DNA of 64,000 nt, taken from contig JAOSJO010000027.1 in assembly GCA_027494055.1 (NCBI GenBank), forward strand, positions 124,001-188,000, given 5' to 3'. Of this stretch, positions 26,612 to 36,975 are shown piece after piece. Within the stretch, counting starts at the first letter, position 1, and every line of letters begins with the position of its first letter. The stretch comes from Anaerolineae bacterium (GTDB taxonomy: Bacteria; Chloroflexota; Anaerolineae; Aggregatilineales; JAFGMM01). The translations under genes and the position numbers were made by a program. Under the pieces are notes generated by a model. It was given only the letters and a program-made list of their open reading frames with translations, had not been told where the DNA came from and ran no database searches.

Positions 26612-26717
26612 GCATGGAGGTCAAGGAGAGGCGAACCACCGGTTCGCCCCTCCCGCCAGATATGGTGGGTTGCAGGGGCGCAGCGCGCTGTCCAGCAGGG
26701 CGCAGGAGCGATCAGGG
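26612..26717. repeat. Partial, diverged copy of the MITE-like repeat
   Basis: The palindrome AGGCGAACC...GGTTCGCCC (about 26628-26650), CGCCAGATATGG and GCAGCGCGCTG match the middle of copies 1-3, but the terminal repeats are missing. Its right end reaches into the stop region of the rhamnosidase gene (stop codon 26712-26714). Confidence 0.55.
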
Positions 26718-29388
26718 CGCGCCGCCGGCGACGGTGAAGTGATAGCTGCCCGACGCGACGGCGAAGACGGCAGCGCCGTCCTCCCAGCGCAGGAACGTGA
26801 CGCCCTCGGCTTCGGCGGCGGGCTGCCCGCCCTCGGCGATGGCGTCGGATGCGCCCGCCGGGACGTAGACCGTCGCGGTGGTGTTGGGCGGGACCGTCAC
26901 CCGCCAGTCGAAGCCGCCGCCCTCGATGCGCCACTCGCTCACGATCCGGCCATAGAGCGAGTCGTGGTGGCCCCGCGCCGACGTGATCCCGCCGCCGGGC
27001 CGGGGCCGCATGATGATATGCCTGTAGGCCGGCTGCGCCGGATCGGCGTCGATGCCGGCGACGGTGCGGTAAAGCCACGCGCCGACCGCGCCAAAGGCGT
27101 AGTGGTTGAACGAGTTCATGCCGGGGTTCTGGAACCCCTTGTCGTGCCGCCAGCCGTCCCACCGTTCCCAGATCGTGGTCGCGCCCTGGGTCACGGGGTA
27201 GAGCCATGAGGGGAAGGTCTTCTGGCCCAGCAGCGCATACGCCACGTCGAGCCGCCCGACCTCGGTCAGCGCGGGAGCAGGTAGGCCGCGCCCACGAAGC
27301 CGGTCGAGAGGTGCATCCCGCGCCGCGCGATGTCGCGCACCAGCGCTTCGACGGCGGCGGGGCGGAGGTGGTCGGGCAGCAGGTCGAAATGCAGCGCGAG
27401 CACGCAGGCGGTCTGCGTCTGGCCGACGATCAGGCCGTCCGGCGTGACGAACCGGTCGGTGAACGCGCGGCGCACATCCTGGAAGAGCCGCTCGTAGGCC
27501 TCGGCGTCTTCCGCTTTGCCGAGCACGCCGGCGATGCGCGCCATGAGCCGGGCGCAGTAGGCGAAGTACGCCGTGCCGATCAGGTCTTTGGGCGTGTCCG
27601 CGTTGATTGACAGCCAGTCGCCGAAGCCCTCCCAGCCGCCGGCGTCGGGGTGGCAGCGGATGAAGCCGGGGCTGCTTGCCTTGAGGTAGTCGATGAAGCG
27701 CGCCATCGAGTCGTAGTGCGTTTCGAGCAGGCGCGTGTCGCCGTAGCAGAGGTACACCGTCCACGGGCAGATCACGCCCGCGTCGGCCCAGGCCGGCCCG
27801 CCATCCTCCCCGAACACCGCCGGATTGGGCGCGACCGCCGGAAACTGGCCGGCCTCGGTCTGTGCGTCGGCGATGTCCTGCTGCCACTTGGTGAAGAACG
27901 CCGCCACGTCCATGTTGTACGCCGCCGTGCGGGCGAACGCCTGCGCGTCGCCGGCCCACCCCATGCGCTCGTCGCGCTGCGGGCAGTCGGTGGGCACTTC
28001 CAGGAAGTTGCCCTTCTGGCCCCACACGATGTTGTGCTGCAACTGGTTGATGAGCGGGTCGGCGCACGCGAACGCGCCGGCCGGGGGCGTGTCGGAGTGG
28101 GCGACGACCCCGGTCACGGCGTCGGCGGGCGGCTCGCCGGGGTAGCCAGCCACCTCGACGTAGCGGAAGCCGTGGAAGGTGAAGCGCGGCTCGTGGACCT
28201 CCTCGCCGCCGCCGCGCAGCGTGTAAAGGTCGGTGGCGCGCGCGCTGCGCAGGTTCTCGGTGTAGATCGACCCGTCCGGGTTGAGCATCTCGGCGAAGCG
28301 CAGGCGCACGGTGGTCCCCGCCGGCCCGCTGACCTTCAGCCGCGCCCACCCGACCATGTTCTGGCCCAGGTCATAGACCCACACCGGGTGGTTCCAAGCG
28401 TCGCGCTGCGGCGACGGGGGTGCGACCGGGCGCACCTCCTCGATGCGGCGCACCGGCGGGTTGACCCGCGCCACGAGCGCCACGCCGGGGTCGTCGAACA
28501 CGCTGACCGGAAGCCAGCCCGCCGCGTCGAAGCCGGGTTCGCTCCAGCCGGGGAACTCCAGGCGCGCGTCGTAGCTCTCACCCATGAGCAGGTCCGACTC
28601 AAGGATCGGGCCGGTCATCGTCCGCCACGACGCATTGGTGGCGATGGTCTGCCCGCTGCCGTCGGCGTAGTCGATCATGAGCTGCGCCCGCAGCCGGGGC
28701 GGTCGCCGTAGCGCTGCCGCCCTGCGTGCGCGATGTGGCCGCAGTACCACCCGTCGCCGAGGATCGCGCCGAGTGCGTTCGGGCCAGCCCGGAGCAGGTC
28801 GGTCACGTCGTAGACCTGGTACTGCACGCGCGTGTTGTAATCGGTCCAGCCTGGCGCGAAGACCTCATCGCCGACGCGCGCCCCGTTGAGGTAGCACTCG
28901 TAGAGGCCCAGCGCCGTCACGTAGAGCCGCGCCGAGGCGATTGGCCTGTCTGCTGTGGCAAACGGCTTGCGCAGGAACGGGCACGGCACGCCCGTCCGGG
29001 GTCCGCCGACGACGGACGCGCCGATCCAGTCGCCCACCCAGTCGGCGTGGTCCAGCAGGCCCATCTCCCACCACGCCGGCGCGCTGTACGCGGTGGCCGC
29101 GCCGGCCTCGTCCCAGACGCGCACCTTCCACCACGCGCGCTGGCGCGCGTGCAGCGCCGCGCCGGCATAGACGACGTGGGCGCACTGGTCAGAGGCGATC
29201 TTGCCGCTGTCCCAGAGCGTCCCCTGGTCGGCGTCCAGGTCCGCCGGACTTGCGGCGACAAGGACCTGATACGCGGTCTGGCGCGCGCCGCGCCGGTCCG
29301 ACTCCAGCGCCCAACTGAGGCGCGGTTTCGCGGCATCGATGCCGAGCGGGTTGATCTTATACTCGCAGCGCAAGGCGGTGACGTTCAT
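26712..29388 (-). CDS. Alpha-L-rhamnosidase, GH78, two frame breaks
   Basis: Removes terminal alpha-L-rhamnose from plant glycosides or rhamnogalacturonan. About 890 residues, normal for GH78, and no signal peptide, so probably cytoplasmic. The N-terminal domain (MNVTALRCEYKINPLGIDAA, PRLSWALES) and the beta-sandwich segment SARLYVTALGLYECYLNG are followed by MIDYADGSGQ and LGQNMVGWARLKV. The (alpha/alpha)6 barrel has TDCPQRDERMGWAGDAQAFA, the family's acidic active-site stretch, and GWEGFGDWLS. The end carries TTIWERWDGW and NHYAFGAVGAWLYRTVAG. Single-base losses near 28695 (C-run) and 27275 break the frame. It is flanked by two SBP_5 importers. Confidence 0.92.
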
Positions 29389-29493
29389 GGTGGTCCTTTC
29401 AGGTGTGCGTGGGAAGGGGCACGGCACGCCGCGCCCCCGCGAAGACCCGCCGATTGTACCTCTTTGCGCCGGGATGAGACACGGCAGGTGGGG

Positions 29494-30381
29494 TCAAAAC
29501 GCCGGGTCGAGCCAGTCGCGCAGGCCCTCGCTGAGCAGGTTGCACGCCAGGATGACCAGCAGGATCGCCAGGCCGGGGAAGGTCGCCAGCCACCACTGGT
29601 AGAATTTCGTGCGCCCCAGCGAGATCATCGCGCCCCACTCCGGCGTGGGCGGGGTGACGCCCAGCCCCAGGAAGCTCAACGCCGAGACCAGCAGGATGAT
29701 GCTGCCCACGTCGAGCGCGGCCTTGATGAGGATCGGCGTCCAACTGTTGGGCAGGATGTGCCGCCGCAGGATGTCCCGCTCGCGCGCGCCGATGGACCGC
29801 GCCGCCAGCACGTAATCCTGCGAGCGCACCACCAGCACCTGCGAGCGCATCAGCCGCGCGTATTCCGGCCATACCACGATACAGGCGGCTATCGCCGCAT
29901 TGGTGAGGCTGGGGCCGAGAAACGCGGAGATCGCCAGCGCGAGCACGATGGAAGGGAAGGCGAGCGTGACATCGGCGGCGCGCATGATTGCGCCGTCGGC
30001 GAAGCCGCCGAAGAACCCGCCCATTGCGCCCAGCGCGCTCCCGACGGTGAGCGAAACGGCCACCACCAGGAACGAGGTCGGCAGCGAAATCTGCGCGCCG
30101 TAGACCACGCGGCTGAAGATGTCGCGCCCTAGCTCGTCGGTGCCGAACAGGTGCGCCTCCCCCGGCGGATGGAGCCGGTCGTCGAGATTCTGGGCGAGCG
30201 GGTCGTAAGGCGCAATCACCGGCGCGAACACCACCACCAGCGCCCACAGGAAGAGCATGACCGCGCCCACCCAGAACATGGGGTACTTCTTCATGTGCGC
30301 CAGGAGCCGGCGCCAGCGCGCGCCCTTGAGCGTGCGCGCCGTTTCACGGGTCGTGGTGGTCGGCAGGGAGGTCTCAGCCAT
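29494..30381 (-). CDS. Peptide/oligosaccharide-type ABC permease (OppC/DppC family)
   Basis: 295 residues with six membrane helices. DppC features are YDPLAQNLDDRLHPPGEAHL, FGTDELGRDIFSRV, the EAA loop SQDYVLAARSIGARERDILR and ALSFLGLGVTPPTPEWGAMI. The start at 30381 overlaps the end of the upstream permease gene by 8 bp. It is the last gene of cassette 2, immediately upstream of the rhamnosidase gene (about 105 nt), with which it may be co-transcribed. Confidence 0.92.
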   Translation of the reverse strand: MAETSLPTTTTRETARTLKGARWRRLLAHMKKYPMFWVGAVMLFLWALVVVFAPVIAPYDPLAQNLDDRLHPPGEAHLFGTDELGRDIFSRVVYGAQISLPTSFLVVAVSLTVGSALGAMGGFFGGFADGAIMRAADVTLAFPSIVLALAISAFLGPSLTNAAIAACIVVWPEYARLMRSQVLVVRSQDYVLAARSIGARERDILRRHILPNSWTPILIKAALDVGSIILLVSALSFLGLGVTPPTPEWGAMISLGRTKFYQWWLATFPGLAILLVILACNLLSEGLRDWLDPAF

Positions 30382-31396
30382 GGCGCACGCGCGGATCCAG
30401 GATGCCGTAAAGGATATCGACCACAAGGTTGACCAGGATGAAGATCGTCGCGATCAGGATCGTCCCGCCCTGGATGGCGGGGTAGTCGAGGTTGGCGGCG
30501 GCGTTCACCAGGTAGCGCCCCAGGCCCGGCCAGTCGAAGATCGTCTCGGTCATCACCGCGCCGCCGAGCAGGCTGGCGAAGGCCAGCCCCAGGATGGTGA
30601 CGAGCGGGATCAACACGTTGCGCAGCGCGTGCCCGACGATCACGCGGCGCTCGCGGAGGCCCTTGCTGCGCGCGGTGCGGATGTACTCGCGGCGCATCTC
30701 CTCGATGATGGCGGCGCGCGTCACGCGCAGCACAATCGCCAGGGTGAACCCGCCCAGGATGACCATCGGCAGCACCAGGTGATGCAGCGAACTCACGAAG
30801 GCCGGCCCGTCGCCGGCGAGCAGCGAGTCGACCGTAAAGAGGCCGGTCGCGCGCGGCGGGCTGGTCATGCGCGGGTCGATGCGGCCCGGCCCCGGCATGA
30901 TGCCCAGGTGGTAGTAAAAGACGAAAAGGAAGATCAGCCCGCTCCAGAAGGGGGCAGCGAGGCGTTCAGCAGCGACACCGTCCAGACCGCGCGGTCGATG
31001 CGGCTGCCGTGCCGTATCCCGGCGACGATGCCCAACGGGATGCCGACGGCGGTGGCGAACAGCAGCGAGGCGATGGCAAGCTCGACCGTGGCGGGCAGGT
31101 AGAGCACCAGGTCCTCAAGCACGGGGGCGGCGGGTGAGGAACGAGCGGCCAAAGTCGCCCCGGACCAGATTGGTGACGTAGGTCAGGTATTGCTCCCACA
31201 GCGGCCGGTCCAGCCCCCACTGCCGGGTGGCGGTTTCGACGATCTCCGGGTTGTTCATCGCGCGCTCGCCGACGATCATCACCAGGGGATCGACCTGGAC
31301 GATGTTGTAGATGAGGAACAGCGCCAGCGAGATCCCCAACAGCATGGGGATCGCCAGGAGCAGCCTGCGGATGATGTAGGTGCCTAGCCCTCTCAC
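30374..31396 (-). CDS. Peptide/oligosaccharide-type ABC permease (OppB/DppB family), two frame breaks
   Basis: About 340 residues. It starts YIIRRLLLAIPMLLGISLAL, with VQVDPLVMIVGERA and QWGLDRPLWEQYLTYV typical of DppB. An extra C near 31128 and a missing C near 30950 break the frame; restored joints read FLTRRPVLEDLVLYLP and NASLPPFWSGLIFLFVFYY. The EAA loop is REYIRTARSKGLRERRVIVG, then HALRNVLIPLVTILG. Second gene of cassette 2. Confidence 0.88.
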
Positions 31397-31486
31397 CGGT
31401 GGATGCCAGCCTGTGCGACACCGCCGCTCTGGTTTCTGTTTGCTGACTGGTGTGCGGAAGCGCCCCCGCGCTTGCCCCGGTACGGA

Positions 31487-31514
31487 TGGGGGCGAACCGG
31501 TGGGTTCGCCCCCA
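31487..31514 (-). promoter_or_regulatory. Intercistronic hairpin between SBP and permease genes (cassette 2)
   Basis: A 12-bp perfect stem TGGGGGCGAACC / GGTTCGCCCCCA with a four-base loop, about 30 nt after the SBP stop. The arms resemble the palindrome inside the MITE-like repeat, suggesting it was derived from it. Confidence 0.55.
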
Positions 31515-31542
31515 CAACCTTACCATACGTCGCCGCGCAGGG

Positions 31543-33153
31543 CTACCCGGCGCGGGTGATGCTGTAGAAGTCGATGAAGTGGCACCGGGTGGAAGGCGAA
31601 GCCTTCGATGCCGGCGCGCATCGCGTAGGGCCGCTGCGGCTGGAGCAGGGGCACGAACACCGCCTCGTTCACGTGCGCGGTCTGGTACTGCCGGTAGAGC
31701 GCGGTGCGCGCGGCGGGGTCTGTCTCGAACGCGGCCTGCATCGCCAGGTCGGCGATCTCCGCCGCGTCAAGCTGGATGCGGAAGGCCGGGCCGACTTCGG
31801 GGTCGGAGAAGTAGTCTGACCACATCGTGGCGTCCACGTAGTCGGGCGTCCAGGTCGCGACGAGAAGCTGGAGTTCCTGCGCGCGGTAGGCGGTCAGGAA
31901 GTTCGAGGTTGGCTGTTGCTCGATGCTGACCTGAATCCCGACTTCGGCCAGGTCCGCCGCGATCTTCGCCCCCAGCGTCTCGCTGGGGACGATGCCGGCG
32001 ATGGTGCCGCTGCCAATCGAGAGCGTCAGGCCGCCGAAGCCGTCGGGATACCCCGCCTCAGCCAGCAGCTCGCGCGCCCGGTCGAGGTCGCGCGTGTAGC
32101 GCTCGGAGGGGTCTGAGCCTTGCACGCCAATCGGCAGCATCGCCGCCGGGCGGTCGCCCAGGCCGTTGAACAGCGCGTTGATGATGCCGTCGTAGTCAAC
32201 CGCGAATGCAATCGCCTGGCGCACGCGCGCGTCCCACAGCGGCGCTTCCCACGGTTCCGCCCCTCGGTACCGGGGCCTTCGCCGGGCGAGATCGCCAGGT
32301 AGGTCAGGTTCAGCGTCTGGCCGATTGCCATCTTCAGGTCGGCGTTCTCTTCGATGCGCTGAATCTGGTCCGGGTCCACGAAGTCGGTGATGTCCACGTC
32401 GCCGCGCTCAAGCTGTTGCAGCGCGGTGCTGGCGTCGTTCACGTCGCGCATAATCACGCCGGAGAACGCGGGCGGCGCGCCCCAGTAGTTCTCGTTGCGC
32501 GCCAGCGTGACCTCGCTGTTGGGCACCCAACCGGTGAGGACAAACGGCCCGGAGCCGGCGGAGTTCTGGTCGAGCCAGTCCTTCGCGGCGTCAGCCTCGT
32601 CGGCGTTCTCGGCGTCGGTGCCGCCCTGCGCGATCACAACCTGGCTGTCGACAATGCTCATCGCTGGCGCGGTCACGACGGCGGGGAACGCCGGGAAGGG
32701 CGCGCCAAGCGTGACGGTCACCGTCCGCTCGTCAACCACCGTGATTTCGGCGATGGGGTCGGCGTAGAACGAGGGGTTGCCCTTGATGTTCTTCAGGCGC
32801 GTCCACGAGAAGCGGACATCTTCGGCGGTCACCGGGTTCCCGGAGGCGAACTGGACCCCCTCGCGCAGCGTGAAGGTGTAGAGCAGGCCATCGTCGGAGA
32901 CCTCAAAGCTCTCGGCCAGGCTTGGCTGGATGGCGGTGAGGTCGTCGGCTGGGATGACAAGCAGCGTGTCATAGGTGGCGTGGTGGATGGTCAGGTTGGT
33001 CGACTCGAAGGCGCGACCGGGGTCGAGCGTGATGAGGTCGTCGAGTTCGGTGGCGTAGATAAGGAGGTCGCCCTCCTGCGCGGCGGCCGGCGCTGCGCCC
33101 CCAGCAAGGGTCAGGAACAGCGCGACAACAAGCATGACGGAAGCTCTTCTCAT
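31543..33153 (-). CDS. ABC transporter substrate-binding protein, family 5, two frame breaks
   Basis: About 535 residues. It starts at ATG 33153 with AAGGAGG upstream and a Sec signal (ASVMLVVALFLTLAGGAAPA, AAAQE cleavage). SBP_5 features: ELDDLITLDPGRAFESTNLT, LAESFEVSDDGLLYTFTLRE, DVRFSWTRLKNIKGNPSFYA and, after a break near 32255, EPWEAPLWDARVRQAIAFAV. A second break near 31585 affects only the last residues; the restored end is DFYSITRAG. First gene of cassette 2. Confidence 0.88.
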
Positions 33154-33346
33154 TTCATCCTCCTTGGTGGTATGCGATTTCCCAATCAGGGAGCAGGGGT
33201 GCGGACAGCTCCCTAACCCATAGCTGGTACCTAGTATATCATGACTTTTGGGCGGCATGATACGGGAGGCGCGCCGCGGGTGCATTCCAGGATAGGGGCA
33301 ACTTCATGCGCAGGCAAGATAATCCAATAGCGCATTGTTCTCTGAT

Positions 33347-33575
33347 CCCGTGACTGATGCCTTTTGAAAGATTATCTTGGTAGTCTCTTCGCAGAGTTAC
33401 GGTATGGCTTTGCGCCTATCACAAACCTGGCGATGTAGGGGATGTAGGGGCGAACCGCCGAGTTCGCCCCTACCGCCAGACAGGGCGGTGGATGGGGATA
33501 CAGCGTGCTGTGCCTCTACAGGGCGGTCAAGAGAGCATTGCCAGTGTAATTGTTCAATATCCATCAGTCGGTGGG
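33347..33575. repeat. MITE-like dispersed repeat, copy 3
   Basis: A 229-bp element with ends CCCGTGACTGATGCCTTTTG and the imperfect inverse of TTGTTCAATATCCATCAGTC. The internal palindrome is at 33444-33473. Similarity to copy 1 continues on the left to about 33279 (TGCATTCCAGGATAGGGGCA) and on the right to about 33605 (GAGAGGGGG, ATGAGGCAA). It lies between the cassette 2 SBP gene and the end of the malG-like gene, and no coding sequence is seen in this gap. Confidence 0.8.
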
Positions 33576-33676
33576 CTGCTGAATGGAGAGGGGGGGATGA
33601 GGCAAAACAGGCAGAACTTGCGCGGACCACAAGCGTGCCTCCAGGATTGAATACACCCTGCGCCGCCCGGCGCGCC

Positions 33677-34515
33677 CTACGCCTTGACCGCGCCGCCCAC
33701 AATCCCCGGATGAAGTGGCGCTGGAAGGCGAGGTAGACGAGGATGACGGGCAGCGAGACAATCGTCGATGCCGCCGCCATCACCGCCACGTCGGAGGAGT
33801 ACCGCCCGCGCAGCAGCGCCAGCCCCACCGGCAGCGTGCGCAGGTCGCCGCGCGCCATCACCAGCACCAGGAAGAACTCGTTCCAGGTCCACATGAAGAG
33901 CAGCACCACCAGCGAGAGCAGCGCCGGGCGCGAGAGCGGGAACAGGATCCGCCACAGCACGCCCCACTGGCTCGCGCCGTCCACCACGGCGGCGTCAACC
34001 AGGTCGCGCGGCATGGTCTTGAAGTGCGCGCGCATCCAGAACGTGCCGAACGAGAAGCTCAGCGCCACCTGCGGCCACACCAGCGCGCCGTAGGTGTTCC
34101 GGATGCCCAGCGTGCCCATGAGCTGCCAGAGCGGGATGATGACGGCCTCGGTGGGCACCATGAGGCCCAGAATAATCAGCAGCAGCAGCGCGTTCTCGCC
34201 GGGGAAGCGCATCATCCCGAAGGCGTAGCCGGCCATCGTGGAGAGGGGGACCGCGACGGCCACCACCAGCACCACGACGATAACGCTGCTCTGGAAGTGA
34301 ACGTTAAAGCGCGCGCCCTCCCAGGCATCGACGTAGTTCTCCCAGCGCCATGTCTCTGGCAGCGCGAACGGGCCGGCGCTGCGCAGCTCGGCAGGGGTCT
34401 TCAGCGACGTGAGCAGGATGCCAACGAGCGGCATGATGGCCGCGAGCAGGAAGGCCGTCAGGAGGAAGTAGACAAGGGCGTTCTGCCCCAGGCTGCGCCA
34501 GTTGCGTGATGTCAT
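33677..34515 (-). CDS. Sugar ABC permease (CUT1, MalG-like), C-terminal frame break
   Basis: About 279 residues, six membrane helices. It has LLTSLKTPAELRSAGPFALP, WRWENYVDAWEGA and the MalG-type EAA loop LVDAAVVDGASQWGVLWRIL, FPLSRPALLSLVVLLFMWTW. One G is missing from a G-run near 33705; the restored end is QRHFIRGIVGGAVKA, the family's usual terminus. Third gene of a CUT1 cassette (SBP-MalF-MalG). Confidence 0.92.
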
Positions 34516-34519
34516 GACC

Positions 34520-35433
34520 CTATGCCTCGTCGTCGTGCCGCGATTGCAGGGTGAAGATCGCTGCCGAGACGCCGATGATGATGACCGAGAGCACCAGCGC
34601 CATCGCGGCGGCGTAGCCGGCGCGGTTCTGGTTGAACCCCTCCTCGTAGATCAACATGCTGACGACTTCGGTGGCGCGACCCGGCCCCCGCGCGTGAGCA
34701 CGAAGACCAGGTCGAAGACGCGCAGCGCCGCGATGAAGGTGAGCGTGAACGCGACGAGCAACTGCTGGCGCAGCCCCGGCAGCGTGATGTACCAGAACTG
34801 CTGGAGCGCGTTCGCGCCGTCCACCCGCGCCGCTTCGTACAGGTCCTCGTTGATCGACTGCGCGCCGGCGATGAAGAGCACCATCGCCAGGCCGTACTCC
34901 ACCCAGGTGCCGACCCCGCCCGCCGCGTTGCGCGCCGTCTGGAAGTTGCCCAGCCACGGCGTGACCGCGCTCTCCAGGCCGACGGTGCGCAGCAGTTCGT
35001 TGAACGGCCCGTTGAAGTCGAAGATCCAGCGCCAGATGATGCCGACCACGACCGCGCTCATCACCTGCGGGACGAACAGGCCGACGCGGTAGACGATCAT
35101 GCCGCGCAGCCGGGTCCGCGCGATCAGCGAGGTGAGCAGCAGCCCCAGCATGATCGGCAGGATGGTGTAGAAGATGATGAAGAACAGGTTGTTGCCGAGC
35201 GCGTTCCAGAACTTCGGGTCGTTGACCAACCGGCGGTAGTTGTCCAGGCCGATGTACGCCGGGTCGCTGAAGCCGGTCCACTCGGTGAGGCTGTAGAGGA
35301 AGGTGCTGGCGATGGGGATGAGCACGAACAGCGCGTACACGACGAACCCCGGCAGGATGTAGAGGTACGCCTGGTAGGGACGCTGGTAGGGTGTCGCGCC
35401 GCGCACAAAACGGGAGAGGTTCCGGGAGATCAC
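34520..35433 (-). CDS. Sugar ABC permease (CUT1, MalF-like), one frame break
   Basis: About 304 residues. It has AYLYILPGFVVYALFVLIPI, FLYSLTEWTGFSDPAYIGLD and the EAA loop EDLYEAARVDGANALQQFWY, ITLPGLRQQLLVAFTLTFIA. A base is lost in the G-rich stretch near 34680; the restored joint reads LTRGGPGRATEVVSMLIYEE, a strongly conserved MalF sequence. It is 4 nt upstream of the malG-like gene. Confidence 0.92.
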
Positions 35434-35542
35434 TGTAGGGCTTCCTTGCGCTCGTTGTGGAAACGGACAGACGCGCCAAACCGGGAATCGCGTCGTGCGG
35501 GCCGCGCCCTCACCGCCCTCCCGCCATGGAGGAGGGAATGAG

Positions 35543-35571
35543 TGAGGGGGCTGGCGAAGCCAACCCCCTCA
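35543..35571 (-). promoter_or_regulatory. Intercistronic hairpin between SBP and permease genes (cassette 3)
   Basis: TGAGGGGG / CCCCCTCA plus TGGC / GCCA with one mismatch and a GAA loop, preceded by a smaller CCCTCC / GGAGGG dyad (about 35508-35537). It occupies the 170-nt gap between the SBP stop and the MalF start. Confidence 0.55.
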
Positions 35572-35601
35572 TATGTATCACGTCACGATGCCAAGGGCAA
35601 T

Positions 35602-36887
35602 TCACCCGCCCGCCTGGTACTCGGCCTCGACGTCGGCGACGGAAGTCCCCCGGCGTCGCCACGCCGCCCATCAGTTCCTGGATGTTGGCGTCAACGCTCG
35701 GCAGCGTCCAGTCGAGCCAGTGGCCGACCGCATTGGCCTCGTTGACCGCGTTCCACACCGCGAACTGGTCCGCGACGACCGTGCCCTCGGTCAACATCTC
35801 AGGGTCAACCTCCGCCGCCGGGAAGAAGCCCTGCTCGAAGAGCAGCTCCGCCGCGCGCGGGCCGGTGATCAAGTCGATGTACTCAGCGGCCAGGTCGGCG
35901 TGTGCACTGTCGGCGCGGATGCCATAGGCAAGCGCCCACGCCGCCGGGCACGATGGCGGGCACGCCTTCCTCGTCAGACGGGAAGGCGAAGAAGCCGACC
36001 GACTCCGCGTCCAGTTCCTCGACGATGCTGCCGGTCATCCAGTTGCCGGTGATCCACATCGCGCCTTCCTGGTTGAGGAACGCGCCGAAGGTGGCGTTGT
36101 CGTAGTCCATGCCCTCAAAGCCGGGCGAGAAGAAACCGGCGTTCACCCACTCGACCAGCTTCTCGGCGGCCATCAGGTTCGCCTCGGTGTCGAAGGCGCC
36201 GTCTTCGAGCCGGTACATGAGCGCATCCAGCTCCTCCAGCGTGATGTACACGCCTTGCAGCACGCTGAACTCGTGGATGGGCGGCCATCCGTCGAGGCTG
36301 CCGAACACGATGGGCGTCACGCCGTTCTCAAGCAGGGTGTTCGCCAGCGCCTCGAACGCCTCCAGCGTCTGGGGGATCTCCAGGCCGTATTCCTCGAAGA
36401 TGCCCTTGTGGTAGTACACGCCCACCACCTCAGCGGTGTTGGAGACGCCGTACACATTGCCGACGCCGAACTGCGCGCCGTCCTCGCTGAAGCTGTTGCG
36501 GCTGTGCAGGCCGAGCGCGTAGCGGCTCCACCAGTCGTACTGATCGGCGTAGTCATTGAGCGGCAGCAGCAGCCCCGCCTGGACCAGCGCGCCCATGCCG
36601 CTGTAGCCCTGGTTAATCATGGTCACGTCCGGGCCGGTCTCCTCTGAGAGCGCCAGCGGCAGGATGTCGGTCAGGTCGTCCGTGGCGTAGACCTCACGCG
36701 CGATGGTGACGCCGGGGTGCGCCTCCATGAACTCCTCGTTGAGTTGCTGGATCATCGCCTGTTCGGCGTCGCGGGTCCAGTTGTCCCAGACCACCAGCGT
36801 CACCTCTTCCTGCGCGGCAGAGGGCGCGACCCCAAGCGCGGCGACCAGTAGCGCGACGATGAAGAAAGCGGCTAATCTGCGGTTCAT
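35602..36887 (-). CDS. Sugar ABC substrate-binding protein, family 1, two frame breaks
   Basis: About 427 residues. Signal peptide: AAFFIVALLVAALGVAPSAA-QEE. SBP_bac_1 features include TLVVWDNWTRDAEQAMIQQL, GPDVTMINQGYSGMG, GVSNTAEVVGVYYHKGIFEE, GLEIPQTLEAFEALANTL and GAMWITGNWMTGSIVEEL. A break near 35935 restores ALAYGIRADSAHADLAAEYI; another near 35643 gives the end DVEAEYQAGG. First gene of the CUT1 cassette, downstream of the PIG-L gene. Confidence 0.9.
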
Positions 36888-36923
36888 ACCATTCTCCTTT
36901 CAACGAATTGTGAAGACGAAGTG

Positions 36924-36955
36924 GGGTGAGAGCGCCCATGCGGACACTCTCACCC
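36924..36955 (-). terminator. Hairpin between the PIG-L gene and the sugar SBP gene
   Basis: A 9-bp stem GGGTGAGAG / CTCTCACCC with a 14-nt loop about 20 nt past the PIG-L stop. No long T-run follows, so it may only attenuate. Confidence 0.4.
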
Positions 36956-36975
36956 TAGTGTAACACAGTTCTCGC

